From: Allomuricauda sp. TY007
GTDB taxonomy: Bacteria > Bacteroidota > Bacteroidia > Flavobacteriales > Flavobacteriaceae
DNA length: 64,000 bases
Reading direction: 5' to 3'
Assembly: GCF_010468565.1 (NCBI RefSeq)
Contig: NZ_WUEG01000011.1
Span: 1-64,000 of the forward strand
The first letter of the stretch is position 1. Each line of letters opens with the position of its first letter. The notes beneath the pieces are model-generated. The model was given only the letters and a program-made list of their open reading frames with translations, had not been told where the DNA came from and did not search any database. The translations under genes and the position numbers were made by a program. Of this stretch, positions 33,666 through 42,524 are shown piece by piece.

Positions 33666-35831
33666 ATGAGTCTAAATAAAAATAAAAACCTTCTATATTT
33701 AACTTTAATTTTATCCTTATGCGGATTTGCCCAAGAATCAAAGAACACTGAAAAAGACTCATTGTCCATGCAACAATTGGACGAAGTTGTATTGACCGGG
33801 GAAAGCAAAGTGATGTCCCTCAGTAAAAAATTGTTCGCTGTTGGTGTTTTGGATCAAAAGGACATCGCCAAGGTTGCAGGTAACAATTTGGCAGACATAC
33901 TTAACTATAATCTAAACATTACCGTTACCCCGGACCCATCCACAGGCCGTTCCACCATAAGTATGTTCGGATTGGATGGCCAATATGTCAAAGTGCTTAT
34001 TGATGGTATCCCCATGGCTAGCGACAATGGCATGGGCAACAACATTGACATTACCCAAATAAATTTGGAGAATGTGGAACGGATTGAAATCGTGGAAGGT
34101 TCCATGGGCGTGCTGTATGGAGACAATGCCGTGGCGGGGGTCATCAATATTGTGACCAAGCGCGGATTGGACAACAACCACAAATGGCAACTGCAGTTAT
34201 CCGTACAAGAAGAAACTGTAGGCAACGAATATGCCTTGTTTGATGAAGGTAGACACATTCAAAATGCAAAACTTAGCCATCAATTGAGTGATAAGACCAG
34301 TATTGCCATCGGGGGTTCCCGAAACGACAATGCTGGTTTTTTTAATGGGTATCGCGGAAAAAACTATGTGAACATTCAGGATAATGCCGTTGTAAACGAC
34401 AGCCTTCGTGGCATGGAATGGAATCCGAAGGAGCAGTTGACTGCTTATGGAAACCTGAATACATCGCTGGGGAAACACAACATCTTTTACAAAATCCAAT
34501 ATTACGATGAATCCGTTCCGGTGTACAATCATTATGTGAACGGTAGGCTGGACAGCAACACGGGTATGGTGAACCCTACCGCCTTGGACGAGAATTTTGA
34601 CACGGAGCGCCTCATGAACAACCTAAACATTACTGGGCCCATCAAAGGATCCACGGTGTACAACCTATCCCTGTCCCATCAAACCCAAAAGCGCTATTAT
34701 AAACAGTATGTCTACAATATTCTCCAACAGGGAATTGAATCCGTGATTTCTGACGATTTAAGTCAATCCAGTAAAATATGGTATTCAAAAGGTTTTGTGA
34801 GCAACATGGTTCCAACTTCGAACTTCTTCAACCTGCAGTTGGGGTACGAGTTTAACCATCAAACAGGTTTTGATGCCATTGCCACGGGCGAATATTCCAG
34901 CGATGTAGTGGAAAATACACTGGAAAACTACGATTTCTTCGGAGTGACCGACTTCAACCTTACCGATAGGTTCTCCATTTTTCCAGGGGCTAGGTTTACC
35001 AACAACTCCCAATTCGGTAACAAGTTGATTTGGTCCCTCTCTTCTACCTACGACATCAGTAATACCTTTAAAATAAAAGGCGTGTTCGGTTCTGCATTTA
35101 GAGCGCCCAATTTTGAGGAATTGTTCTTCTACTTTGTGGATTCCAATCACAATGTGCAGGGAAATCCCGATCTGGATCCCGAAGACGGTATTTCACTTTT
35201 CTTGAACGTGGAGGAAAAATTCAGGCTTTCCGACAACAGCATGCTACAAACCGCCCTAAAATCCTACTATTTTGACATTGATGGAAAAATCGCCTCGATA
35301 ATCAGCACCGATGAACAGGACCGTAACCTGTTCACCTTTGACAATGTGGACCGCTCCAGAATTCTAGGCTTTTCCTTAGAGAACTCCCTAACCATGAATC
35401 GTTGGCAAGCATCTCTGGGGATGACCTATTTGGGTGCTTCCACCACGGTGGACGAATCTACGGAAAACAACAGCGATTATCTGTGGAGTTTCAATCTACA
35501 ATCAGCCTTGAGCTATACGTTCCCATCCATCAACACCACCCTATCGGCCCAACTCAAATACACGGGAAGAACCCAGATCGTGCAGGCCGGCACAGATGGC
35601 GCCGTAGTGGGCAAGACCGATGATTTTACCTGGATGGATGCCTCGGCACGGACCAATATCACAAAAAACTTAAGCCTTACGCTAGGCGCACGGAACATCT
35701 TCGACATTGTTCGGGTAAATGCCTCGGATATCCCCACGGGAGCTCATGGAAGTGGGGGCGCGCCAAGCCGTTTGTTCGGCAATGGAAGATCGTATTACCT
35801 AAAACTATTGTACAATCTAAATTTCAATTAA
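33666..35831 (+). CDS. TonB-dependent receptor, probable haem/iron uptake
   Basis: 721 residues from MSLNKNKNLLYLTLILSLCG; an in-frame TTG 21 nt upstream overlaps the -7 box and is rejected. Signal peptide, TonB-box-like QLDEVVLTGES, plug (VKVLIDGIPMASDNGMGNNI, VERIEIVEGSMGVLYGDNAV, AGVINIVTKRG) and a barrel ending GRSYYLKLLYNLNFN. It has no carboxypeptidase-regulatory domain, unlike the SusC-type proteins here. The HmuY-type lipoprotein gene starts 5 bp after its stop, and the pair suggests haem uptake, as for HmuR-HmuY in other Bacteroidota. FRAPNFEELFFYFVDSNHN carries the FRAP-NPxL-type motif of haem receptors, though the match is partial. Confidence 0.9.
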   Translation: MSLNKNKNLLYLTLILSLCGFAQESKNTEKDSLSMQQLDEVVLTGESKVMSLSKKLFAVGVLDQKDIAKVAGNNLADILNYNLNITVTPDPSTGRSTISMFGLDGQYVKVLIDGIPMASDNGMGNNIDITQINLENVERIEIVEGSMGVLYGDNAVAGVINIVTKRGLDNNHKWQLQLSVQEETVGNEYALFDEGRHIQNAKLSHQLSDKTSIAIGGSRNDNAGFFNGYRGKNYVNIQDNAVVNDSLRGMEWNPKEQLTAYGNLNTSLGKHNIFYKIQYYDESVPVYNHYVNGRLDSNTGMVNPTALDENFDTERLMNNLNITGPIKGSTVYNLSLSHQTQKRYYKQYVYNILQQGIESVISDDLSQSSKIWYSKGFVSNMVPTSNFFNLQLGYEFNHQTGFDAIATGEYSSDVVENTLENYDFFGVTDFNLTDRFSIFPGARFTNNSQFGNKLIWSLSSTYDISNTFKIKGVFGSAFRAPNFEELFFYFVDSNHNVQGNPDLDPEDGISLFLNVEEKFRLSDNSMLQTALKSYYFDIDGKIASIISTDEQDRNLFTFDNVDRSRILGFSLENSLTMNRWQASLGMTYLGASTTVDESTENNSDYLWSFNLQSALSYTFPSINTTLSAQLKYTGRTQIVQAGTDGAVVGKTDDFTWMDASARTNITKNLSLTLGARNIFDIVRVNASDIPTGAHGSGGAPSRLFGNGRSYYLKLLYNLNFN

Positions 35832-35836
35832 AACCA

Positions 35837-37348
35837 ATGAGAAAAACAATCCTATTAAAAGCAATCGCACTCTTGCTCATCATCAGCTCCTGTAGCGATG
35901 ATGAAGGCCAAGACCTCATAGACTTTACGGTAAACTTTAGCAGTGAAACCGTAAGTACGACCGAAGAAGACACTTCCGTGGATGTACAGCTCAACTTTTC
36001 CAGGTCCGCCTCCGAAGCAGGAACCATTACTGTTGCCTACACGGGTACCAATGCCGAATATGGAACGGATTTCACAACAACACCTGATGGGGAGTCGGGA
36101 ACCATTGCCATTAACGTAGCGGAAGGAGACCAAAGTGCTTCTTTTACTTTTAACAAATTGGAAGATGCCATTGAAGGGGAAACAAAATCGGTAAGCTTCT
36201 CCATTGATGGTTTTGATAATACCGATTGGTCCCAAGGTGCTACAGCATCCACAGTAGTGAGTTTTACCCCTATTGCGGCCACCAACGGCATAGTCGATTC
36301 TGAAAATGGGGGCTCAAATATACCCAATCAAGTCTATTTTGACTTTAGTTCGGCTACCCAAACCGTAGTTAAACGCGACACTTGGGATATTGCCCTGTAC
36401 AACGGCACAGAAAACCGTGTGTTCCTTAACTCTGCGCTATCTGTTTCTGCAGTGGAGATTACCGGAGTAACCGACCTACTTTCCATTACCGAGGCAAGTG
36501 AGCTTCCCGAAACAATGGATTTATTTGCATATAGCTTTATGACACAACAAATGGAAGCCGTAAGTGTTGGCACAGTTGCGGAACTCTTGGCAGGTTTACC
36601 TGTAGGATATGAGCAATACGGCAATTTGGATGAAGGAATCTCTTTTACAGACAATGCCGAAGGCACTCTGGAGGGCACGGCCTTTGCCGAGGTATCCACC
36701 ACTCCCGAAGAAAACTATGTTTATTTGGTAAGCCTAGGAAAGGAGATCCCTACCGAACCAGCAGAAGTAGGAAGCATCAAGACCACAGGAGATCATCGAG
36801 GTTTCTTAAAAGTAAGGGTATTGAGCGACGGCAATAGCTACACCATTCAATATGCGGATTTAGCTGAAACCGGGTCATACAATGAAGTTACCGTTCCCAA
36901 AAACGACGCCCATAACCTTACCGCCTTTAGTTTTTCCAATGGAGAAACCGTTAGTGTAGAACCCGAGAAAAATCAGTGGGACATCAACCTTAGTGGTGTA
37001 TTTAGCTATTATGGTTCCCAAGGCCCGATTGTAGCAGGCCTTACGTATTCCGATTATGTGCTGCACAATACTTTGGGCGGTGTAGGACTGTACCAAGTTA
37101 CCATTGAAGGTGATGTGCCCACTTATGCCAACTTTACCATGGCCGATGTTGACGAATCCGCATTTGTATTTGACAACAGAGCTGTTGTGGGCAGCGGATG
37201 GAGAGATGCATTTAATGGTGTGATCAACGAAAATGTGTACTACGTGCTAAAAGATGCTGACGGAAACTACTACAAATTCGATTTTACGGATTATAAAAGC
37301 ACAGAAGGCGAAAGGGGACACTACCAGTTTACCTACGAACGCCTGTAA
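35837..37348 (+). CDS. HmuY-family haem-binding lipoprotein with N-terminal Calx-beta domain
   Basis: 503 residues. SPII signal (LLLIISSC), a Calx-beta-like domain (about 30-145: SVDVQLNFSRSASEAGTITV, YGTDFTTTPDGESGTIAINV), then two HmuY-type halves marked by RDTWDIALYNGTENRVFLNS (about 180) and EKNQWDINLSGVFSYYG (about 380). It would capture haem at the surface and pass it to the TonB receptor just upstream. HmuY from Porphyromonas uses two His; candidates here include H360 region DAHNLTAF, but I cannot assign them. Calx-beta fusion is unusual for the family. Followed by a terminator. Confidence 0.88.
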   Translation: MRKTILLKAIALLLIISSCSDDEGQDLIDFTVNFSSETVSTTEEDTSVDVQLNFSRSASEAGTITVAYTGTNAEYGTDFTTTPDGESGTIAINVAEGDQSASFTFNKLEDAIEGETKSVSFSIDGFDNTDWSQGATASTVVSFTPIAATNGIVDSENGGSNIPNQVYFDFSSATQTVVKRDTWDIALYNGTENRVFLNSALSVSAVEITGVTDLLSITEASELPETMDLFAYSFMTQQMEAVSVGTVAELLAGLPVGYEQYGNLDEGISFTDNAEGTLEGTAFAEVSTTPEENYVYLVSLGKEIPTEPAEVGSIKTTGDHRGFLKVRVLSDGNSYTIQYADLAETGSYNEVTVPKNDAHNLTAFSFSNGETVSVEPEKNQWDINLSGVFSYYGSQGPIVAGLTYSDYVLHNTLGGVGLYQVTIEGDVPTYANFTMADVDESAFVFDNRAVVGSGWRDAFNGVINENVYYVLKDADGNYYKFDFTDYKSTEGERGHYQFTYERL

Positions 37349-37440
37349 CGATTTTTATTCGGATGCTCATTACTCGACCCACCATACCTTTTGTTATGTT
37401 ATCAACCTGAGTGGTTCAGTTTGAGTTAGTTTGTGTGAAG

Positions 37441-37466
37441 AGCGGGGCCAATGGTCCCGCTTTTTG
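37441..37466 (+). terminator. Rho-independent terminator of the receptor/HmuY operon
   Basis: A 9-bp stem (AGCGGGGCC / GGTCCCGCT, one G-T pair) with an AAT loop, followed by TTTTTG. It lies 93 bp after the HmuY stop. The rest of 37349-37563 holds no gene. Confidence 0.85.
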
Positions 37467-37563
37467 TGTATCTTGTTCAAGACACTAAAAAAATGGATTG
37501 GGTTAAGCCTTATCATCATAAATATTTTATTTTATAGTAAAAGATATTTAAATGAAGGACGAC

Positions 37564-37950
37564 ATGGGAGTAATAGCAACAAACAAACGCGAAATAAAAC
37601 TTTTTTACAATGCAGAAACCAATAAAGGCATGCAAACCTTGGCCTATTTAAAATCTTCCAAGAAAAAAGTGTTGGATATAGATTTGTCCAAAACCAAGGT
37701 AACAGGAACCCAATGGACCGAACTTGCCAAGCTATTGGACAAACCCATTAAGGAACTCATCAATACAGAACATCCGGATTTTATTAACAATTATGGGGAA
37801 AATCCTGATTTACACAGCGATGAGGATTGGCTCAAAGTAATGGAGAACAACCCCAAGGTAATTACCCAACCCATATTGGTAAATGGCGACAAAGCCATTC
37901 AGATTGACACCCCTTCGAAAGTTATGTCCTTTTTGGAAGACGAAGACTAA
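37564..37950 (+). CDS. ArsC/Spx-like thioredoxin-fold protein lacking the catalytic cysteine
   Basis: 128 residues from MGVIATNKREIKLFYN; an ATG 12 nt earlier is also possible, but this start has AAGGAC upstream and fits family members. The fold follows arsenate reductase (ArsC) proteins: IKLFYNAETNKGMQTLAYLK in place of the usual CxxxxxxR helix, KVTGTQWTELAKLLDKP, LINTEHPDF, and NPKVITQPILVNGDKAIQID. The nucleophilic Cys of ArsC is missing, and the whole protein has no Cys, so reductase activity is unlikely. Such proteins are common in Flavobacteriia; role unknown. Confidence 0.85.
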   Translation: MGVIATNKREIKLFYNAETNKGMQTLAYLKSSKKKVLDIDLSKTKVTGTQWTELAKLLDKPIKELINTEHPDFINNYGENPDLHSDEDWLKVMENNPKVITQPILVNGDKAIQIDTPSKVMSFLEDED

Positions 37951-38057
37951 CCCCCTACTCCCAAACGTACATATAATAAACCATTATAGTTTTGAAGTTC
38001 ATGGTTTTAAAGAAAAGAATGAAATTCTTTGCCATCTGGTATCAAGTCCTCCCTTAA

Positions 38058-38202
38058 TCCCTCCAAAGGAGGGAAACTTCTCCCCTTGGGGAGACCGGAG
38101 AGGGGACTATGCATAAAATTTATAGAAACTAAAGTGACTGCAATAAAATTTGACTACCGTTGGGCAAGTTTGCAGGCCTGACTGCCGGCAAAGGCAGAGG
38201 TC
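38058..38202. repeat. Cluster of REP-like palindromes
   Basis: In the 289-bp gene-free gap are three hairpins: TCCCTCCAAAGGAGGGA (38058-38074), CTCCCCTTGGGGAG (38080-38093), and CTGCCGGCAAAGGCAG (about 38182-38197). The last resembles the core of the MITE-like element at 31911 (CTGCCGGCATAGGCAG). The second resembles the palindrome at 42763-42778. Confidence 0.5.
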
Positions 38203-38239
38203 TTAATCTTTAACTAAAAAAAACGTCATTAAAACAGCT

Positions 38240-39772
38240 ATGCCGCAATCAAAAGTTTCACGCTATGTAATAATTGCGGTCGGAATCATTTTAGTGCTGA
38301 TTTTGGCCACGGTTGCGGCGCAAATTATGTTTACTACCAAAGTGGAAACAGCGTTGCAAGAAAAAGTACCTGCTTCACTCAACTTTACCTATGATAATTT
38401 GAGTACAAACGTGCTTTTGGGGAGAATAAGCCTGAGCAATGTAAGTGCCAAAAACCAGAACATTGATTTTAAGGCAAAATCTGCAACTGTTTCCGGTCTC
38501 AGCTATATTCCCTTGCTTCAAAATGGTGATATTACCATCAATGAACTTCATCTGGAAGCACCAGAAATCATTTATCATCAAACCGAAAAAGACACTACTT
38601 CAAAAAAGGACAACAAAACCCCGTCCCAAACTTATACTATTAAAAGCTTCAGTATTCAAGACGGACTTTTTAAAATGCTGAACACCACTTCTGACAGTAC
38701 AGCCGCAGTGGAAGGTATTGACTTTACCCTTTTCGACATCACCTTTAACGAAGAGACATCTACACAAAACATTCCCTTTACCTATGGTGAATACCAGCTC
38801 CATGCCAAAAAAGGGTACTACGATTTGGGCCCGTTGGAATTTATCGAGTTTCAACAAATGCAATTAAACCCAATTGATGGCCAGTTTCAACAATTGGTAT
38901 TGCGCAGTAAGTATAGCAAAGCGAAACTATCCAAAAGACTTGCCCTCGAACACGACCATTACGACCTTACCATTGACAACCTGATCTTAAAAGATTGGGA
39001 TTTTGGCATGGAAAACGAGCTTCCCTATTTCCACTTGGGCCATATACAAGTGCAAGAACCGATTTTTCATGTGTACCGCGATAAATTGTTGCCGGACGAT
39101 ACCACACACAAAAAATTGTACAATCAAGCACTGCGCGACCTTCAGGTGGACCTTCAGGTGGACAGTATCCAAATTTCTAAAGGACTGGTTACCTACAAAG
39201 AGCGTTTGGAAGCCGATATAGACCCCAAAAACCTGAGCTTTACGGATATTGAGGCCACCATATACAACTTGCACACCAAAGGTGAGGGGGATGTAACGGT
39301 AGACATCAATGCCAAACTCATGGGCAACGGCCCCTTTACCTTGGATTGGTCCTTTGATCCCCTGAGCAAGTCCAACGATTTTTTGGCAAAAGGTTCGCTC
39401 TCCAATTTTCAGTCAGAAAGTATCAGTCCCTTTTTAAAGAGCAACCTTAATGCGGAGGTTAAGGGCACCATACAACAACTGTTTTTTACCATTAGCGGAA
39501 ACGAGCTGGATTCGCAGGGCGATATGAAGATGAAATACGATGATTTTGAGTTTACCGTGCTTAAAAAAGACGGTTTTGGTGTCAATAAAATACTGACAGC
39601 AGTAGTAAACCTGTTTACCAAAAATGGCGAGAAAACCGATGAGGACGGCTTTCGCCACGGAAATTTTAAAGTGGAACGTAACCAGGACAAATCCTTTTTT
39701 AATTATTTATGGATCAACCTAAAGGAAGGTCTGGTGGACACCATGACGGGACGTGGTAAAAAGCGGAAATGA
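38240..39772 (+). CDS. AsmA-like/DUF748-type membrane-anchored protein
   Basis: 510 residues: basic start, one transmembrane helix (YVIIAVGIILVLILATVAAQ), then a long beta-rich periplasmic region. AsmA-like features are VPASLNFTYDNLSTNVLLGR, ISLSNVSAKNQNIDFKAKSA, and GDITINELHLEAPEI, with a second copy of this pattern at about 225-335. It ends in a basic tail (TGRGKKRK). AsmA-like proteins take part in lipid transport and envelope homeostasis. A 12-bp tandem duplication in frame encodes DLQVDLQVD at 39136-39165. Confidence 0.7.
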   Translation: MPQSKVSRYVIIAVGIILVLILATVAAQIMFTTKVETALQEKVPASLNFTYDNLSTNVLLGRISLSNVSAKNQNIDFKAKSATVSGLSYIPLLQNGDITINELHLEAPEIIYHQTEKDTTSKKDNKTPSQTYTIKSFSIQDGLFKMLNTTSDSTAAVEGIDFTLFDITFNEETSTQNIPFTYGEYQLHAKKGYYDLGPLEFIEFQQMQLNPIDGQFQQLVLRSKYSKAKLSKRLALEHDHYDLTIDNLILKDWDFGMENELPYFHLGHIQVQEPIFHVYRDKLLPDDTTHKKLYNQALRDLQVDLQVDSIQISKGLVTYKERLEADIDPKNLSFTDIEATIYNLHTKGEGDVTVDINAKLMGNGPFTLDWSFDPLSKSNDFLAKGSLSNFQSESISPFLKSNLNAEVKGTIQQLFFTISGNELDSQGDMKMKYDDFEFTVLKKDGFGVNKILTAVVNLFTKNGEKTDEDGFRHGNFKVERNQDKSFFNYLWINLKEGLVDTMTGRGKKRK

Positions 39773-39952
39773 CTTTTGGTTATTGGTGACTGTCAACTGT
39801 TAATTGCTCATTGTTTATTGACAAATGTCAACTGATTACTGCAAATTGTAGATTTTCCCTAGTTTTTTTGAGGTTTTTGCGCATCGTCAAATCTATTCAA
39901 ATTGATATATTTAAGGCTGAACCCTTAAGCACATCATTGACTACAAACAACC

Positions 39953-40504
39953 ATGGATTTTATTATTGAAAACTATAAATGGATTTTTAGCGGAATCGGT
40001 GTAATAATTTTAGGATGGGTCGGCAAACTGTTTTTTTCGAGAATAAGGAATGGAGGCATGAATAATATTACTATAAATAACAATTTGCAATCTAAACCTA
40101 AAGATTTAACAAAACCTAAGAACGAAACGAGAACAAAAGGTAATTGCCATATACTTTTCATCGACGACCAGCATAATGATTTCAAAATGGTATCCATTCT
40201 TAAAAAAGCAGGATGGATAAATACAAAAGCTATTAAAGACCTAACTGATTTAGATGATTATAAAGTTAAAGTAGCTGATATTGTCTTTGTCGACATAAAT
40301 GGTGTGGGCACTACCATGTTTGAAGATCAAGGATTAGGGTTGGCAGCAGCACTCAAAGAAAAATACCCTAATAAAACAATCATTCTATATTCTGCAGAAC
40401 CTACTGGAAATAGATTTAATAAAAAGTTGAGGATGGTTGATAATAGTTTACCAAAAAACGCCGAACCATATGAATTCATCAGTTTAATTGAACAGTATAG
40501 TTAA
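39953..40504 (+). CDS. Membrane-anchored receiver-domain protein
   Basis: 183 residues. One transmembrane helix (about 8-28: YKWIFSGIGVIILGWVGKLF), a polar linker with MNNITINNN (about 36-44), then a response-regulator receiver domain (about 65-181). Acidic pocket D71/D72 (LFIDDQ), phospho-acceptor D114 (VFVDING), S147 (LYSAEP) and K168 (LPKNAEP) are all in place, so phosphorylation is plausible. There is no output domain. It ends 2 bp before the kinase gene, with which it forms a two-gene operon. Base composition is A+T-richer than the genes to the left, a sign of transfer. The 180-bp gap before it (39773-39952) holds a TGTCAACTG repeat pair only. Confidence 0.8.
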   Translation: MDFIIENYKWIFSGIGVIILGWVGKLFFSRIRNGGMNNITINNNLQSKPKDLTKPKNETRTKGNCHILFIDDQHNDFKMVSILKKAGWINTKAIKDLTDLDDYKVKVADIVFVDINGVGTTMFEDQGLGLAAALKEKYPNKTIILYSAEPTGNRFNKKLRMVDNSLPKNAEPYEFISLIEQYS

Positions 40505-40506
40505 AA

Positions 40507-41532
40507 TTGAAGCATTTCAAAATAATTGATTCAAAAAAAAGTGTGTTGGCTGACAATTTAACTGAGAATTGCATTCAATGTCTTGCTAGTTGTGATTTTA
40601 CTGGAAGAGTTATTCCAGAATGTCCAGAATATGGTGACAAAAGAAGACAGGGGCAAAGAATCACCAAATCAGCATCAGTATTCTTATGTTGTGATAAAAC
40701 AAAAACCACAAAATTGTTTAGACAGAAAATTGAAGCCTTATCATATTCTGTTCCAGATTTGAAAATTCCAATTAGCAAAATAAGAAATGAAGAGCAAAAA
40801 AAAGTAAATAGGTTAGTACACAATCTTACTTCGATTAATGCTCATAACATTCAAGAAATCTATGATTTAGTACCTCAAGAAATATTAGCTCAAAATTGGA
40901 GACGACAATTAGATTTTATCAAAGAAGAAATTAAGAAAGACATGGATAAAGCTGCTCTAATGTTTTTGAGGATTGCAAAACATAATACTCATATGCGCTC
41001 TGAATTTTCTATTTATAGAAAAATTGAACGAGATGACAATATTGAATTAGACAAAAAAGAGCATAACCTGAGAAATGTCCTTTTAAATACTTTACACACT
41101 TTTTTCTCCGATTTTTCGAAAAGGGATGTCTATGTAGAGGTGGATGATTTCTACTTTAAAGTTGATTTTGATTATGAAACTATTCAGGTCGCTTTGTATC
41201 ATTTGATTGAAAATGCAGCAAAATATACCTTGTACAATACCCGAGTCCTAATAACCGCCTATGAAACAGATGATTGGATAAATCTTAAATTCGAAATGAC
41301 AAGTACTCACGTTAAAGAAGAAGAAAGAAGTGAAATCATGAAGGAAGGGATTTCGGGTGAAATGGCAAGAAAAATGCAAAAACAGGGAGATGGGATTGGA
41401 ATGTGGAGAATCAATCAAATGCTTAAAATAAACGATTGTGAGTTTGAAGCCATTTTCGGTGATGTTTCTGAAACAAAAATGGGGTTTGATTTTAGCAAAA
41501 ATGTTTTTATTATGAAGTTTTTAAAATATTAG
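40507..41532 (+). CDS. Unusual soluble histidine kinase with cysteine-rich N-terminus
   Basis: 341 residues. TTG start 2 bp after the receiver gene; a stop codon lies just upstream and the next in-frame Met is far inside, so TTG is the likely start. N-terminal ~90 residues hold CxxCxxxC (C22, C25, C29), C39, and CC (61-62), possibly a metal or redox site. A helical region follows with LVHNLTSINAHNIQ (H105, candidate phospho-His), then a GHKL ATPase: N-box HLIENAAKYT (N236) and G-box GDGIGMWRI (294-302). No transmembrane segment. The partner must be the membrane-bound receiver protein. Not a standard two-component architecture; possibly a stress, phage or redox sensor. Confidence 0.78.
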   Translation: MKHFKIIDSKKSVLADNLTENCIQCLASCDFTGRVIPECPEYGDKRRQGQRITKSASVFLCCDKTKTTKLFRQKIEALSYSVPDLKIPISKIRNEEQKKVNRLVHNLTSINAHNIQEIYDLVPQEILAQNWRRQLDFIKEEIKKDMDKAALMFLRIAKHNTHMRSEFSIYRKIERDDNIELDKKEHNLRNVLLNTLHTFFSDFSKRDVYVEVDDFYFKVDFDYETIQVALYHLIENAAKYTLYNTRVLITAYETDDWINLKFEMTSTHVKEEERSEIMKEGISGEMARKMQKQGDGIGMWRINQMLKINDCEFEAIFGDVSETKMGFDFSKNVFIMKFLKY

Positions 41533-41638
41533 TTCATCAGCTCCTAATAATGGGATATAGTGGCACTTAAAATAATCTAATACTCCAATCCAATTAAAAA
41601 CAACCCAACCTTGTTATATGGTAGAAAGTCAAACCTCA

Positions 41639-42043
41639 ATGTACATGCAATTAAGAATTTTACTTACCCTTTTGTCAATTTTATCCTTTTCTGGATGCAG
41701 CAATAATGGTGATGGCGATATTCCCGACAACTCCCTAGAAGATGTGACCAGTGAAATATTGGATTTTGAATATATTCCAGACACCGGTAATAATTCTTCC
41801 TTGTTGACTTATGAGATTAAGTTTACCAATCCTAACAATGTTGCTGTAAAAGGTTTCTATACCGTAACATTGGATGCCAATGGAACCAAGTTTTATGTTG
41901 GATCTAATACCTCTTCACAATGCTATCAAATAGAGGCCAATTCAGACTGTATTACCAACTATGAAAATGATGGTGTTGTTGATTCCGAAGAAAATGCTGA
42001 TGCAATCAAAATTGTTTCAATCGATTACGAGTTTGTAGAATAA
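41639..42043 (+). CDS. Lipoprotein of unknown function
   Basis: 134 residues from the Met two codons before MQLRILLTLLSILSFSGC, an SPII lipobox (SGC); the exact start is uncertain (41618, 41639 or 41645). The mature part is acidic and beta-rich (EILDFEYIPDTGNNSSLLTY, EIKFTNPNNVAVKGFYTVTL), resembling a small immunoglobulin-like surface domain. Two further cysteines (QCYQIEANSDC) could form a disulfide. No family recognised. It is 106 bp after the kinase gene. Confidence 0.7.
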   Translation: MYMQLRILLTLLSILSFSGCSNNGDGDIPDNSLEDVTSEILDFEYIPDTGNNSSLLTYEIKFTNPNNVAVKGFYTVTLDANGTKFYVGSNTSSQCYQIEANSDCITNYENDGVVDSEENADAIKIVSIDYEFVE

Positions 42044-42071
42044 ATAATCCTAAAACACCTTCGCCACCGCT

Positions 42072-42365
42072 TCAATCGTCTTTACCACCCATCAGCCTAA
42101 GATAACAAGCTTCCGCAACAGGCAAAAGATGTTCCCCCAAATAAGTAACTGGATACTCAGCAACTTTATCCAAGTAACTGCCATAGATTTCTGCAAAATG
42201 TTCCATTTTCTCAGGTGGCACTTGCATCAATTGGGCTACCAGCGACATCAAATCCAAACTATACAATCCACCATCATCCAAACCTTTTTGCCTTAAATGT
42301 TCCGTAAGCTGGCTATGTTTTAAATCTTGCTGTATAAGCCGTACTGCCAAGGGTTTGCTATGCAT
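42072..42365 (-). CDS. Small helical protein of unknown function, divergent from an XRE regulator
   Basis: 97 residues from the ATG MHSKPLAVRLIQQDLKHSQL; predicted mostly alpha-helical, with no signal peptide and no transmembrane helix. A central LYSLDLMSLVAQLMQVPPEK and tail YLGEHLLPVAEACYLRLMGG are seen, but no domain is recognised. It faces the XRE-type gene across 159 bp of very A+T-rich DNA, an arrangement often seen for a repressor and its target. Opposite end lies 28 bp from the end of the lipoprotein gene (convergent). Confidence 0.65.
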   Translation of the reverse strand: MHSKPLAVRLIQQDLKHSQLTEHLRQKGLDDGGLYSLDLMSLVAQLMQVPPEKMEHFAEIYGSYLDKVAEYPVTYLGEHLLPVAEACYLRLMGGKDD

Positions 42366-42485
42366 CACAAATAAATATTATTGTTTTTCAATATAAAAAT
42401 ATATCATTTTATATTATTTCACAATATTTTTATGTATTGTATTTTGCTATACGATAAATAAACAGTTTGTGATATGGTACAATTT

Positions 42486-42504
42486 CATATTACAAAGTAA
42501 TATG
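42486..42504 (+). promoter_or_regulatory. Candidate operator between the divergent small gene and the XRE gene
   Basis: A perfect 7-bp inverted repeat CATATTA / TAATATG with a 5-bp spacer, 20 bp before the XRE start codon. The whole 42366-42524 region is about 80% A+T with several weaker inverted repeats. Likely site of autoregulation, unproven. Confidence 0.4.
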
Positions 42505-42524
42505 TTCATGTATCGTTTTTCCTT

